From: Rhodoligotrophos appendicifer
GTDB taxonomy: Bacteria; Pseudomonadota; Alphaproteobacteria; Rhizobiales; Im1
DNA length: 64,000 bases
NCBI RefSeq assembly: GCF_007474605.1
Contig: NZ_VHKL01000009.1
Span: 302,866 to 366,865, forward strand
Reading direction: 5' to 3'
The notes below the pieces were generated by a model that had not been told where the DNA came from, did no database searches, and saw nothing but the letters and a program-made list of their open reading frames with translations. A program made the position numbers and the translations under genes. Below, piece after piece: positions 9,474-19,053 of this stretch (its first letter is position 1; each line of letters opens with the position of its first letter).

Positions 9474-9884
9474 ATGAGCACCATTAATCCGCATCAGGCC
9501 CTCATCTACCTCATGGTGACCATGTCGGCAGTCGACCGCCGCATGGGGGACCGTGAGCTCAGCTGGATCGGAGCGATTGTTCAGCGCTTTCCCGTGTTCC
9601 GCGGCTTCGACCCGGAACGCCTTGTCTACATCGCTCAAGAAGCCGGCGAGCTGCTGAGCAGCGATGAGGGCCTGCGCACCCTTCTGGCCTTGGTCAAGGA
9701 AGCACTGCCCCATCATTTGCGCGAGACCGCCTATGCGGTTGCAGTGGAGATTGCCGCCTCTGACCTTCAATTGCCGAAGGAGGAGATCAGGCTGCTGCAA
9801 ATCATCCGAGATACTCTGAACCTGGACAAGCTCTCCTGCGCCGCCATCGAACGATCGGCGATCGCCCGCTATGCCGTGCTCTGA
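9474..9884 (+). CDS. TerB-like domain protein
   Basis: A 136-residue all-helical protein. The order of helices and acidic turns (LIYLMVTMSAVDRRMGDREL, then ALVKEALPHHLRETAYAVA, then AASDLQLPKEEIRLL) fits the TerB fold, whose paired acidic loops are thought to bind metal. The name comes from tellurite-resistance operons, but stand-alone TerB proteins are common and mostly uncharacterised. It begins 48 bp after the helicase gene on the same strand, so cotranscription is likely. No other ter genes are nearby. It ends 10 bp from the convergent gene at 9895. Confidence 0.8.
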   Translation: MSTINPHQALIYLMVTMSAVDRRMGDRELSWIGAIVQRFPVFRGFDPERLVYIAQEAGELLSSDEGLRTLLALVKEALPHHLRETAYAVAVEIAASDLQLPKEEIRLLQIIRDTLNLDKLSCAAIERSAIARYAVL

Positions 9885-9894
9885 GGGCTTGAGC

Positions 9895-10920
9895 TCAATA
9901 CAATGTGGCGGGAAGATATTTCTTCAGCAGTGAATCATAGGCTCCGCTGGCCTTGACCTGATCGAGTGCATATTCGAATCCGGTTCGCAAGGGAGTGTCG
10001 CCTCTCCGCACGGCGATCCCGGCGCCGCTGCCGAAGAACATGGCTTCGGTAAAGGCCCCATGGGCAAGTCTGCAGCAGTCCTGTGAAGCGCGCCCGAGTG
10101 TCCAGAACATCAGCGATGCGCCATCGCCGAAAGTGGCATCGACCTGTTCCGTTCGCAGAGCCTCCAGCGCCTGGGCATCGGTATCATAAAGCCTGATGAT
10201 CGAGTTCGGGAAGAAGGCGCTGAGATAAGCCTCATGTGCCGAGCCTCTCACGACGGCGATGCGCTTACGCGACAGGGTCTCCGCATCTGCGACATCGATT
10301 CTCCCGTCGCTTCTGACGACGAAGCGCGCCGGATTTCTGAAATACGGCTTGGTGAAATCCACATTCTCCAACGCTGCCGGCGCAATTCGTAAGGAGGCGA
10401 TGACCGCGTCACCCGTGCCGTTCTGCAGGGCCGGAATGAGATCCTCCCAAGCCATGGCTGTCACGGTGCACCGCACGCGCAACACGACGCAGACGGCGCG
10501 CCCGAGATCGACGTTGAAGCCGGTCGCGACGCCGTTTTCATCCAGATAGTTGAACGGCGGGTAATCGTTGCCCACCAGGAGCTTGATCGGCTCCCTCTGG
10601 GTGAGGTCGGGCCTCGTCGCAGCCGGGTTGAGGCGCCAGACCTGCGGTGTGCCGTCGGTCGTCGACGCGCCCGCTGCAGGCTTGGCCGCCTTGGACGTGG
10701 CGGCAGCCCGGTCGCTTTTGGCCCGCCCCTCGTCTGCGGGCTTGGGATCCTCTATGACGTCCGGCGTGGAGGGGGGAGTCTCCGTCTTTGCAGCCGGGGC
10801 CGGGGCGGTCAGGGAGGGCAGTTCCTGCCGCTCGACCTCGACCTCCTGGGCCAGCGCAGGCGCCGTCGAGCCAAGCGCCATCATCAGCGCTGCGACCAGA
10901 ACCCGATACGTTCGCGTCAT
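9895..10920 (-). CDS. Family 3 extracellular solute-binding protein (amino-acid ABC type)
   Basis: A 341-residue exported protein. Residues 1-24 form a signal peptide (MTRTYRVLVAALMMALGS, cleaved after APALA). A Pro/Ala/Lys-rich linker follows (about 25-90), then a periplasmic type II binding fold with the family pattern PPFNYLDENGVATGFNVDLG, TAMAWEDLIPALQNGTGDAVIA and VVRGSAHEAYL. Substrate is probably a polar amino acid. I chose ATG 10920 because the signal peptide begins there and GGAG precedes it, and ATG 10938 would add six residues. No permease or ATPase gene is adjacent, so it is an orphan binding protein or a periplasmic receptor. Confidence 0.88.
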   Translation of the reverse strand: MTRTYRVLVAALMMALGSTAPALAQEVEVERQELPSLTAPAPAAKTETPPSTPDVIEDPKPADEGRAKSDRAAATSKAAKPAAGASTTDGTPQVWRLNPAATRPDLTQREPIKLLVGNDYPPFNYLDENGVATGFNVDLGRAVCVVLRVRCTVTAMAWEDLIPALQNGTGDAVIASLRIAPAALENVDFTKPYFRNPARFVVRSDGRIDVADAETLSRKRIAVVRGSAHEAYLSAFFPNSIIRLYDTDAQALEALRTEQVDATFGDGASLMFWTLGRASQDCCRLAHGAFTEAMFFGSGAGIAVRRGDTPLRTGFEYALDQVKASGAYDSLLKKYLPATLY

Positions 10921-11084
10921 AGTGGATAACTTCTCCATGCCTCTGACTTTTGCACGAGCCGGCTTCCTCGCGCCAGAATTTCGTGATGAGATGATCGAGA
11001 AAGCGAAGGCCGGGGGGCTCAGCCATCATCGACAATGTTTTTTCGCTTCGGCCGACAGGACCGAAGAAGCAGTCGCATGCTGCT

Positions 11085-12938
11085 TTGAACTTAGCGGTGC
11101 TTGACGTCACATCCGATCCTGCCGAAGAACTCGATCGCCAGCTTGGTCGCATCCTGTTCGAGCGGGGGGCTCTGGCGGCTGGCGATCTCGCGGCCGCCTT
11201 CAGCCTGGCGGAAACGGCCGATGTTCCGCTCGGCCAGGTCCTTCTCGCGGAAGGGTTTGTGACGCAGGAATCATTGATCTCCGCCTTGCAGCAAGTCACC
11301 GGTCTTCCGCGTGCGGGCGAGCTCGCTCTCCGCACCGCGCTGTCGAGCCTCTCCACCGATACCGCCCAGGATGTCTTGATGACCGGCTATCTGCCATCCT
11401 CGGTCAGTTCGGAGGCGACCTTCCATGTCTCGGCCGACCCGGCTCCGTGGCGTGGGCCGGGGCTTGGAATGTTGGTCGCGAGCCTGACCACGCCGGACGA
11501 TCTGCGCGCTGCGGTGATCGACATCTGGGGCCCGGCCATTTTGCGCCAGTCGCGAAACCACCTTGCTGAGACCTGGCCGGATCTTTCCGCCCACCGGCGT
11601 TTTTCGCCCCCTCAATCCCACGCCATGGCCGCTTTTGCCATCTTGGCCATCGCCCTCATTGGTGCAGCACCCGCCTGGGCTGGGACGCTCGCGACGCTCG
11701 TCTTGTGCGCGACCTTTCTCTCCGTCATCGCTCTGAAGGCCTGGGCCATGATCCATGATCGCCCATCCGCACATCGGATCCCCCCGATCCGGCTGAAGGA
11801 CCGCGATCTTCCGGTCTACAGCATCCTGGTGCCGGTCTTCCGCGAGGCGGACGTTCTGGAGGATTTGGTCGTTTCTCTGCTGGCCATCGATTATCCCGCG
11901 GCCAAGCTCGACATCAAGATCATCCTGGAGGAGGAGGACCGGGAGACGCGCAAGGCCGTTGAGGCCATTGAGCTCCCGGGCTGCTTCGAGATCATCGTGG
12001 TGCCGCGTCTCCTGCCCCAGACCAAACCCAAGGCCCTCAATTATGCCCTTCGCTTCATCCGGGGCAGCTTTGTCGTCATCTACGACGCCGAGGATCGCCC
12101 GGAACCTGACCAGTTGCGGCTGGCAATTGCCCGCTTCCAGGAGGCTGGACCGGCAACGGCTTGCCTCCAGGGGCGCTTGTCATTCTTCAATCCCGATGAG
12201 AATTGGCTGACGCGCCAGTTTACGATCGAATACGCGACTCTGTTCGACCTGCTTCTGCCTGTCCTCGCGCGGTTCAACCTGCCGATCCCCTTGGGCGGCA
12301 CCTCCAATCACTTCCGGGTCGAAGTGCTTCGGGAGGCAGGGGCTTGGGATCCGTTCAACGTAACCGAGGATGCCGATCTCGGCGTGAGGATGGCGCGACT
12401 GGGCTATCGCATCGGGGTGATCCCAAGCACGACCTATGAGGAGGCCAACTGCCGCCCGGGCAACTGGATGCGCCAGCGATCCCGCTGGATCAAAGGCTGG
12501 ATCCAGACCTGGTTCGTCCATATGCGCTCGCCCCGGCGGCTCTGGTCTGAACTGGGGCCTGCAGGGTTCCTGGCCTTCCAGGTCATGAGCGCAGGCATCA
12601 TCCTGTCCGGCCTGCTGCATCCCGTATTCACGATCGCGCTGATCTGGAAGCTTGCCTCCAGCGATGCCACCACATCCGGTCTCAACGGCGCAGAGATCGC
12701 TCTGGCCACGCTATCGGTGGTCGTCTTCACCTCCGGCTTGTCCGTCGCGATCTTCTCCGGCCTGATGGCCTTGTCGAACAGGCCGGATCTGAGGTTTCTG
12801 CGGTTCGCGCTGATGCTGACGCCCGTCTATTGGCTCATGATCTCCGCCGGTGCCTGGTTCGCGCTTTGGGAGTTTATCCGCCGTCCCTTCCATTGGCAGA
12901 AGACCCGCCACGGGCTCTCCAGGCAGCGCGCCCCATGA
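11085..12938 (+). CDS. Membrane glycosyltransferase family 2 with N-terminal MshEN/GspE-N-like domain
   Basis: A 617-residue protein. Residues about 8-75 resemble the GspE/PilB N-terminal (MshEN) domain: LGRILFERGALAAGDLAAA, LGQVLLAEGFVTQESLISAL. Two membrane segments follow (about 175-220), then a GT2 catalytic domain with YDAEDRPEP (about 333), the TEDADLG motif (about 427) and QRSRWIKGW (about 464), like processive cellulose/hyaluronan-type synthases. Several C-terminal membrane segments follow. MshEN domains bind c-di-GMP in some type IV pilus and secretion ATPases, so polysaccharide synthesis under such control is plausible. The start is uncertain: TTG 11085 or GTG 11097, with no ATG in frame after the upstream stop at 10992. 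Product unknown. Confidence 0.88.
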   Translation: MNLAVLDVTSDPAEELDRQLGRILFERGALAAGDLAAAFSLAETADVPLGQVLLAEGFVTQESLISALQQVTGLPRAGELALRTALSSLSTDTAQDVLMTGYLPSSVSSEATFHVSADPAPWRGPGLGMLVASLTTPDDLRAAVIDIWGPAILRQSRNHLAETWPDLSAHRRFSPPQSHAMAAFAILAIALIGAAPAWAGTLATLVLCATFLSVIALKAWAMIHDRPSAHRIPPIRLKDRDLPVYSILVPVFREADVLEDLVVSLLAIDYPAAKLDIKIILEEEDRETRKAVEAIELPGCFEIIVVPRLLPQTKPKALNYALRFIRGSFVVIYDAEDRPEPDQLRLAIARFQEAGPATACLQGRLSFFNPDENWLTRQFTIEYATLFDLLLPVLARFNLPIPLGGTSNHFRVEVLREAGAWDPFNVTEDADLGVRMARLGYRIGVIPSTTYEEANCRPGNWMRQRSRWIKGWIQTWFVHMRSPRRLWSELGPAGFLAFQVMSAGIILSGLLHPVFTIALIWKLASSDATTSGLNGAEIALATLSVVVFTSGLSVAIFSGLMALSNRPDLRFLRFALMLTPVYWLMISAGAWFALWEFIRRPFHWQKTRHGLSRQRAP

Positions 12939-13631
12939 TCAATGGGGCCGGGGAAGATAGGGCTCCACCGCGTGAGCGAGATTGCCCGGCGTGAGCGACT
13001 GCAGCCAGACCCGCCCGGGCCCGGACAAACGAGCCAGGAACAGCCCGTCGCCGCCGAATGCGATGGTCTTGATTCCGCGCAACGTGGTGATCTCGAAGCC
13101 GACCCCCTCCTCGAACATGCCGACATGGCCCGGATGCACCAGCAGGTCCTGCCCCGGCTCGAGCGTATAGCTGACCAGCTCGCCACCCAGTTCGACCCAT
13201 GCCTTCGCCGTGCCGGAGAGCCGTTGCAGAATGAAGCCGTCACCGCCGAACAGCCCCGACCCGAGGCTTTGCTGGAACCCGGTCGCGAGTTCCACGCCAT
13301 GAGTGCCCGCGACGAAACCGTGCCGATGGATCATGTAGGATCGCCCGGGGCTGACCTCGACCTCTGTAAATGTTCCCGGCAGCTTGGCAGCCATCGCGAC
13401 GAAGCCGCGGCCTCCCTGGGCCGTGAACTCTGTCATGAAGAGCCCGCCGCCGCCCAGGGCACGCCCGACGGCACCCCACAGGCCGCTGGATCCGCCGGTG
13501 GCCGTCGTCGTGTTGAGGCTGATATTCCCCGACATCCAGGAGAGCTGATCCGGAGCCGCGACGATCTTGTCGCCCGGCTCCAGCGTCAGCTCGAGCACGG
13601 GCAGGTTCGTTCCGATGATCTTTGACTGCAT
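12939..13631 (-). CDS. AIM24-family protein (TIGR00266-like)
   Basis: A protein of about 230 residues built of repeated beta strands and glycine turns. The pattern FTAQGGRGFVAMAAKLPGTF, DGFILQRLSGTAKAWVELGGE, and LHPGHVGMFEEGVGFE-like strands is that of the AIM24 family, named after a yeast mitochondrial protein. The bacterial function is unknown. I chose ATG 13631 since AAAGGG sits about eight bases upstream, and a GTG at 13640 would add three residues. The stop abuts the stop of the convergent glycosyltransferase gene. Confidence 0.85.
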   Translation of the reverse strand: MQSKIIGTNLPVLELTLEPGDKIVAAPDQLSWMSGNISLNTTTATGGSSGLWGAVGRALGGGGLFMTEFTAQGGRGFVAMAAKLPGTFTEVEVSPGRSYMIHRHGFVAGTHGVELATGFQQSLGSGLFGGDGFILQRLSGTAKAWVELGGELVSYTLEPGQDLLVHPGHVGMFEEGVGFEITTLRGIKTIAFGGDGLFLARLSGPGRVWLQSLTPGNLAHAVEPYLPRPH

Positions 13632-13729
13632 GGTCGGCACCCTTTGGACACGATATGGCTTTTCAGCCGTATAGTGACTTCGGGAAGCCTGATCTTCAAT
13701 CTGGCAGAGGACTTAGTCTGAATCGACTG

Positions 13730-14161
13730 TTAGGAAACCGGCACACCCTTATGCGGCTTCGGCGGCAGGCTTCCGGGGCTGATCGGTGTCATCGGCACCT
13801 GGAAGGCCCCTGGATACTGGTTCATTGCGCCCGTCGCCGCATCGACACCAAGCCCGATCACGCCGCCGAACACGAGATTGCCGGCCGTCCAGCCTTCGAA
13901 ATTCGAAGGAATGAGAGACACGGCCGTCTGATACCCTGGTGCGTTGCACTGGATGTCGATGGCACTCTTGCTGCGTGAGACCGTGACGACACCGGGCGTG
14001 ACGACGCTCCATTTTCCTTCGGAACTTGAAAGGTCGCATTGCGCGCCGGAAACGGGTGGTGTGGCGATGGCGATGGACTGGGTCGTTCCGTTGACGATGG
14101 TCGCGCAGCCGGACACACTGAGCCCCAAGGCGAGGAGCCCTAAAAACTTCACTACTGTCAT
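13730..14161 (-). CDS. Small predicted lipoprotein
   Basis: A 143-residue protein with a lipoprotein signal. A hydrophobic stretch (VVKFLGLLALGL) is followed by the lipobox VSGC, with lipidation at Cys19. The rest (GTTQSIAIATPPVSGAQCDLS, DIQCNAPGYQTAV, glycine-rich GNLVFGGVIGLGVDAATGA) resembles small outer-membrane-associated lipoproteins found across proteobacteria, with no enzyme motif. ATG 14161 follows a GGGGG run. A near-perfect palindrome (14261-14277, ACCAA-GTATAC-TTGGT with one extra A) in the AT-rich region upstream could be an operator for this gene or for the divergent hydrolase. Confidence 0.8.
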   Translation of the reverse strand: MTVVKFLGLLALGLSVSGCATIVNGTTQSIAIATPPVSGAQCDLSSSEGKWSVVTPGVVTVSRSKSAIDIQCNAPGYQTAVSLIPSNFEGWTAGNLVFGGVIGLGVDAATGAMNQYPGAFQVPMTPISPGSLPPKPHKGVPVS

Positions 14162-14446
14162 GATAACCCCCAAAAGACAGCGAAATCTGTTGCACGCCGT
14201 TTGGCTTGAGGCAATCTCGGACCTTTATCCTTTGACTGTAGACACTTATGTTTTTATACAACCAAAGTATACTTGGTCGACTGAAGTTGTTGTAAAATAT
14301 TGTTTTTGCGTGAGGAATTTAGTCCGACGTAAAACTTGTCGCCCTGATCCGAGCACGAAGGACACGCAAATTGCCCGCTTGTATTGTCTTTTTGACACGG
14401 TCTACCGCTATGATCGCAACTGACGTCCATTTGTGCTGAGGCGTGC

Positions 14447-16477
14447 ATGCCAGAAGGTTCTGCGGCTCCGGTCGCCATCCGCGACGTTGAGAACGTCTGG
14501 ATCCCCCTCCGGGATGGAACGCGCCTCGCCGCGCGAATTTGGCTGCCTCAAGACGCCGAGACCCATCCGGTCCCGGCCATTCTCGAATACATCCCTTATC
14601 GCAAGCGCGATTTCATGCGCCTGCGTGACGAGAGCATTCATCCCTGGTTCGCCGCCCGTGGCTATGCCTCTATTCGCGTCGACCTGCGCGGCTCCGGCGA
14701 GTCCGGCGGCATCATGCACGACGAATATCTGAAGCAGGAGCAGGATGATGCCCTCGAGGTCATCGCCTGGCTTGCCGACCAACCGTGGTGCACGGGATCC
14801 GTCGGCATGATGGGCAAGTCCTGGGGCGCCTTTAACGCCCTCCAGGTTGCAGCCCGCCGCCCCCCTGCCCTCAAGGCCATTATCCCCGTGATGGGGACCG
14901 ATGATCGTTACGACGAGGACATCCATTTCGCCGGCGGCTGTCTGCTCAACGACAATTTCTGGTGGGGCACGATCATGCAGATCTTCAATGCCCGCCCACC
15001 CGACCCGGAAATCGTCGGCGACCAATGGCGTGACATGTGGCTCGACCGCCTCCAGCAGGAGACCTTCTGGCCCGAGACATGGCTCCATCATCAGACCCGC
15101 GACGATTTTTGGAAGCACGGCTCCGTCGCCACCAATTATTCGGACATCCGATGCCCGGTCTGGATCTGGGGTGGCTGGGCCGATCTCTATCGCGCCACAC
15201 CCTTCCGATTGGCTGCCAACCTCCAAGCCCCCTGCCGGGTGACCATGGGTCCTTGGGCACACCTCTATCCTCATGAGGGAAGTCCGGGCCCGGCCGTGGG
15301 TTTCCTGCAGGAGGCGCTTCGCTGGTGGGATCACTGGCTCAAGGCTGTCGACAACGGCGTCATGTCCGAGCAGCCCTTGCAGTTCTACATGCAGGACTCT
15401 GTGCCGCCCCGGCCGATCCACACGTTCCGACCCGGCCGCTGGATCGCCGAGGCAGGCTGGCCGAGCGCGAATGTCGAGCCGGCCGATTGGGTGCTGAACA
15501 AGGATCGCCTCGGTGGTCATCCTGAACCCTCCGAGCACCTGACCCTGTCCTCGCCGCAGACGACGGGCCTGGCTGCTGCGGACTGGTGTTCCTTCGCGGT
15601 GCCGGGCGACGTTCCCGGTGATCAGGGGAACGACCTCGCCGGCTGTCTTGCTTTCGACACGGCTCCGCTGGAAGACCGGCTGGAAATTCTTGGGCTGGGC
15701 GAGGTGACGCTCGATGTCTCATCTGACAGGCCATCCGCCCTTCTCGCCATCCGCCTGTGTGATCTGCGCCCCGACGGCACCTGTCCTGTCATCGCCCGCG
15801 GAGTGTTGAATCTCACCCACCGCAACGGGCATGAGGCAATCGAGCCGCTGGAACCCGGCACGTTCTATCGCGTCACCGTGACCCTGCATCCCACGGCCTA
15901 TGCGGTGCCCGCCGGCCACCGCCTGCGTCTGGTGATTTCCAACGCCTATTGGCCGATCGTCTGGCCTTCGCCAGAGGCCACGACGCTCACCCTCACCTCG
16001 GGCACGAGCAAGCTCTCGCTTCCCCTTCGGCGGTCCACCGATACGCTTGACGAGGTCAAGCTTCCTGAGCCGATTGCGCCGCCGCCGGCCTCGACGACCA
16101 CGCTCCGCCCGGGCAGCCTGGAGCGTCAGGTCACCATTGATCAAGTCACCGGCGCAGTCAGCCACCGCGTCTCGATTGACGGGGGTGTCTTTGGCGCCAG
16201 GGGAAAATTTGTCATCGACTCCATTGGCATGGAGCTGGGCCATCGTTACGAGCGCATCTACACGATCGCTCCCGGCGACCCGAACTCCGCGCGTGCCGAA
16301 ATGACTCAGACCTACGAGATGGGCCGCGGCGCGTGGCAGGTCCGCATCGAGGCCGGGGCCGTCATGACCTCCACCCCCGGCGCGTTTGAACTGGACGCCT
16401 GGGTCGAGGCGTTTGAGGGAGACGTCCTGATCTGCCGCCGTGACTGGACCTCCAGCCTCCCCAGGAACGGCATCTAG
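14447..16477 (+). CDS. CocE/NonD-family alpha/beta hydrolase
   Basis: A 676-residue serine hydrolase related to cocaine esterase and X-Pro dipeptidyl peptidases. The N-terminal alpha/beta hydrolase core carries DLRGSGES (residue 79 onward) and the nucleophile elbow GKSWG with Ser125. A C-terminal jelly-roll domain (about 330-560) holds LRLVISNAYWPI. No signal peptide is seen, so it is probably cytoplasmic. Natural substrates are probably acyl-amides or esters such as peptide-like amides. It is the only plus-strand gene between the lipoprotein and the peptide transporter operon, with which it converges (stop 16477 against 16482). Confidence 0.93.
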   Translation: MPEGSAAPVAIRDVENVWIPLRDGTRLAARIWLPQDAETHPVPAILEYIPYRKRDFMRLRDESIHPWFAARGYASIRVDLRGSGESGGIMHDEYLKQEQDDALEVIAWLADQPWCTGSVGMMGKSWGAFNALQVAARRPPALKAIIPVMGTDDRYDEDIHFAGGCLLNDNFWWGTIMQIFNARPPDPEIVGDQWRDMWLDRLQQETFWPETWLHHQTRDDFWKHGSVATNYSDIRCPVWIWGGWADLYRATPFRLAANLQAPCRVTMGPWAHLYPHEGSPGPAVGFLQEALRWWDHWLKAVDNGVMSEQPLQFYMQDSVPPRPIHTFRPGRWIAEAGWPSANVEPADWVLNKDRLGGHPEPSEHLTLSSPQTTGLAAADWCSFAVPGDVPGDQGNDLAGCLAFDTAPLEDRLEILGLGEVTLDVSSDRPSALLAIRLCDLRPDGTCPVIARGVLNLTHRNGHEAIEPLEPGTFYRVTVTLHPTAYAVPAGHRLRLVISNAYWPIVWPSPEATTLTLTSGTSKLSLPLRRSTDTLDEVKLPEPIAPPPASTTTLRPGSLERQVTIDQVTGAVSHRVSIDGGVFGARGKFVIDSIGMELGHRYERIYTIAPGDPNSARAEMTQTYEMGRGAWQVRIEAGAVMTSTPGAFELDAWVEAFEGDVLICRRDWTSSLPRNGI

Positions 16478-16481
16478 AGAG

Positions 16482-18119
16482 CTAGGCCGCCGCTTGTGAG
16501 CGCGCCGCCAGCAGCCGGTCCAGCCAATCCGGATCCATCTCCGGAACGGAGGAGAGCAGGAGCTTCGTATAGGCGTGGTGAGGCGGTGTCAGAACCTCGG
16601 TCTTGGCGCCCTGCTCGACCACCCGGCCTTGATACATGACGACGATCTCGTCCGCGATGGCCCGCACCGTCGCGATGTCATGGGTAATGAACAGATACGA
16701 GACGCGCAGTTCCCTTTGCAGCCGGAGCAGCAGCTTCAGGATGCCTTCCGCAACGAGTTGGTCGAGGGCGGAGGTGACCTCGTCGCAAATGATCAGGTCC
16801 GGTTCGGCCGCCAACGCCCGCGCGATGCAGACCCGCTGCTTCTGGCCTCCGGAGAGCTCGCTGGGAAAACGATCCAGGAATTTCGGCTCGAGCTCGATCA
16901 TCTCCATGAGCGACCTGAGCTTTGCCTCCCGTTCCGCGCCGTCGAGACCCAGGTAGAAACTGAGCGGACGTCCGATGATTTCTCTCACGCGCTGCCGCGG
17001 ATTGAGCGCGGTGTCGGGCATCTGGTAGATCATCTGAATGCGTCGCAGCGCATCCTTGTTGCGTCCTTTGAGGGCGGCCGGCAGCGGCTTGCCCTTGAAC
17101 AGCACCTCGCCGCGTGAGGGAGGCAGCAGCCCGGTGATGACCCGTGCCAGCGTCGACTTGCCGGACCCGGATTCTCCCACAACCGCCACGGTGCGCCCCT
17201 TCGGCACTTGGATCGTGACGTTCTCCAGAACCTTGATCAGCCCCGCATAGGAGGCGCTCACGGCGTTCACCCGCAGCAGGACGTCGTGCCCGGATTCCTC
17301 GACCTTTGCCGTCTCGCGTACCGCAAGCAGGCGCCGTGTATAGTCCTGCTGGGGATTGGCGAGCAGCTCCCGGGTCTCCCCCTCCTCCACGAGCTCCCCG
17401 TAGCGCAGCACCATGATCCGGTCGGCGACCTGCGCCACCACGGCAAGGTCATGGGTGATGTAGATCGCTGCAGTATTGAACTGCTGGACGATGTCCTTGA
17501 TCGCCGCCAGCACTTCGATCTGTGTCGTCACGTCAAGCGCCGTCGTGGGCTCGTCGAACACGATGAGATCCGGCCTGCACGCCATGGCCATGGCCACCAT
17601 GGCCCGTTGCAGCTGCCCGCCTGAGACCTGGTGGGGATAGCGCTCTCCGATGGTGTCCGGGTCCGGCAGCTGCAGCCGGCGATAAAGCTCTACCGCCTCT
17701 TTCTTCGCCTGCTTTTCGCTGGCCACGCCGTGCTTCACCGCGACTTCGGCATATTGGTCGATCAGCCGATGGGCCGGGTTGAACGAAGCGGCCGCGCTCT
17801 GCGCCACATAGGAGATCTTGACGCCCCTCAGCTTCCGCCGGTCATCCTCCGACATCTTGCGCAGATCTTTGCCGTCGAAGAGGATTTCCCCTGCCGTGAT
17901 CCGGCAGCCGGCCCGCGCATAGGCCATGGCCGCAAGGCCGATGGTGGACTTGCCCGCTCCGGATTCGCCGATCAGCCCCAGCACCTCCCCGCGCATGAGT
18001 TTGACGTCGACGCCCTTCACGATCTCGGACCACACATCGTCGCTTTGGCCCTCGATCCGCAGCCCCTTCATCTCCAGCAGCATGTCGCCGCGCCGGCCTC
18101 GCGCTTGGCTAATGTTCAT
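16482..18119 (-). CDS. Peptide ABC transporter ATPase with two fused nucleotide-binding domains (DppD-DppF type)
   Basis: A 545-residue cytoplasmic ATPase with two complete NBDs. The first has Walker A GESGAGKST (residues 51-59), signature VSGGQLQRA and Walker B DLIVFDEPT. The second has Walker A GESGSGKST (about 325), signature LSGGQKQRV and Walker B DLIICDEVT. It powers uptake of peptides, opines or similar solutes with the adjacent permeases. I start at ATG 18119, which overlaps the end of the permease gene by 11 bp in the usual translational-coupling way, rather than at 18224, which would sit deep inside the permease. It is the last gene of a four-gene operon. Confidence 0.95.
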   Translation of the reverse strand: MNISQARGRRGDMLLEMKGLRIEGQSDDVWSEIVKGVDVKLMRGEVLGLIGESGAGKSTIGLAAMAYARAGCRITAGEILFDGKDLRKMSEDDRRKLRGVKISYVAQSAAASFNPAHRLIDQYAEVAVKHGVASEKQAKKEAVELYRRLQLPDPDTIGERYPHQVSGGQLQRAMVAMAMACRPDLIVFDEPTTALDVTTQIEVLAAIKDIVQQFNTAAIYITHDLAVVAQVADRIMVLRYGELVEEGETRELLANPQQDYTRRLLAVRETAKVEESGHDVLLRVNAVSASYAGLIKVLENVTIQVPKGRTVAVVGESGSGKSTLARVITGLLPPSRGEVLFKGKPLPAALKGRNKDALRRIQMIYQMPDTALNPRQRVREIIGRPLSFYLGLDGAEREAKLRSLMEMIELEPKFLDRFPSELSGGQKQRVCIARALAAEPDLIICDEVTSALDQLVAEGILKLLLRLQRELRVSYLFITHDIATVRAIADEIVVMYQGRVVEQGAKTEVLTPPHHAYTKLLLSSVPEMDPDWLDRLLAARSQAAA

Positions 18120-19053
18120 CGCGCAATCCGCTCGTTCGGTGCAGGAACCAGTCGACGACGAAGTTGACGCCCACGGTGAGAATGGCGATCGCTGCGGCTG
18201 GCAGCAGCGGGGTGATGTCGCCATAGGTGATCAATGTGGCGTTGTCCCGGACCATGGAGCCCCAATCCGCTGTCGGCGGCTGGATGCCGATGCCCAGGAA
18301 TGACAGCGCGCTGACCATCAGGAACACGAAGCAGAACCGCAGGCCGAATTCGGCCACCAGCGGCGGCATGATGTTGGGCAGGATCTCCCGCCGCATGATC
18401 CACCCCAGCCCCTCGCCCCGCAACCGCGCCGCTTCCACGAAATCCATGACGACGATATTCATGCCCACCGCCCGCGCCAGCCGGAACACGCGCGTCGAAT
18501 CCAGGATGGCGATGATGATGATCAGCATCGGCACCGAGGTGCCGAAGATGGTGAGCAGCAGCAAGGCGAAGATCAGCTGGGGGATGGCCATCAGCACGTC
18601 CACGAACCGGGCGAGAGCCTGATCCACCCACCCGCCGATCGTGGCCGCCAGCAATCCCGCACCGCCCCCGATGACAAAGGCGAAAATGGTCGTGATGAAG
18701 GCGATCCCGATCGTGTTGCGGGCGCCGTAGATGAGCCGCGTATACATGTCCCGGCCCAGATTGTCGGTCCCCAGCAGATAGGGATCGCCCCAGGGCTCGA
18801 ACTGCAGACCCACGACTTGCGACTCGCCATAGGGAGTGAGGATGGGCGCAAAGACCGCGACGAACACGTAGATCGCGATGATGATCAGCCCGATCTTCGC
18901 AGTGAAGGGCGCTTTCCAGAGTTCCCGCGCAATGGTGCTGCGCCGGCCCCGGACCGGATCGCTGGCGAGGCTGATCACCAGCTCCTGCTCCCCCTCCGGC
19001 ACCCCTGGCTCGGGCCGGATCACACTCTCGGTGATGGGCGTTTCCTTGCTCAT
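18109..19053 (-). CDS. ABC transporter permease, DppC-like
   Basis: A 314-residue inner-membrane protein. After a polar N-terminus (about 40 residues) come a first membrane helix (IGLIIIAIYVFVAVFAPILTP), a periplasmic loop with LLGTDNLGRD, and the remaining helices. The cytoplasmic EAA-type loop is DFVEAARLRGEGLGWIMRREILPN. This is the standard layout of the second permease of dipeptide/nickel transporters. The start, ATG 19053, overlaps the stop of the upstream permease gene (ATGA). A much longer open frame to 19950 is discarded, since it overlaps that permease. Confidence 0.95.
   Translation of the reverse strand: MSKETPITESVIRPEPGVPEGEQELVISLASDPVRGRRSTIARELWKAPFTAKIGLIIIAIYVFVAVFAPILTPYGESQVVGLQFEPWGDPYLLGTDNLGRDMYTRLIYGARNTIGIAFITTIFAFVIGGGAGLLAATIGGWVDQALARFVDVLMAIPQLIFALLLLTIFGTSVPMLIIIIAILDSTRVFRLARAVGMNIVVMDFVEAARLRGEGLGWIMRREILPNIMPPLVAEFGLRFCFVFLMVSALSFLGIGIQPPTADWGSMVRDNATLITYGDITPLLPAAAIAILTVGVNFVVDWFLHRTSGLRDEH

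Noticed and set aside
9474..9884. Tellurite-resistance operon
   Set aside because: Only a lone TerB-like gene is present; terZ, terA, terD and terE are absent, and the TerC-family gene lies 16 kb away.
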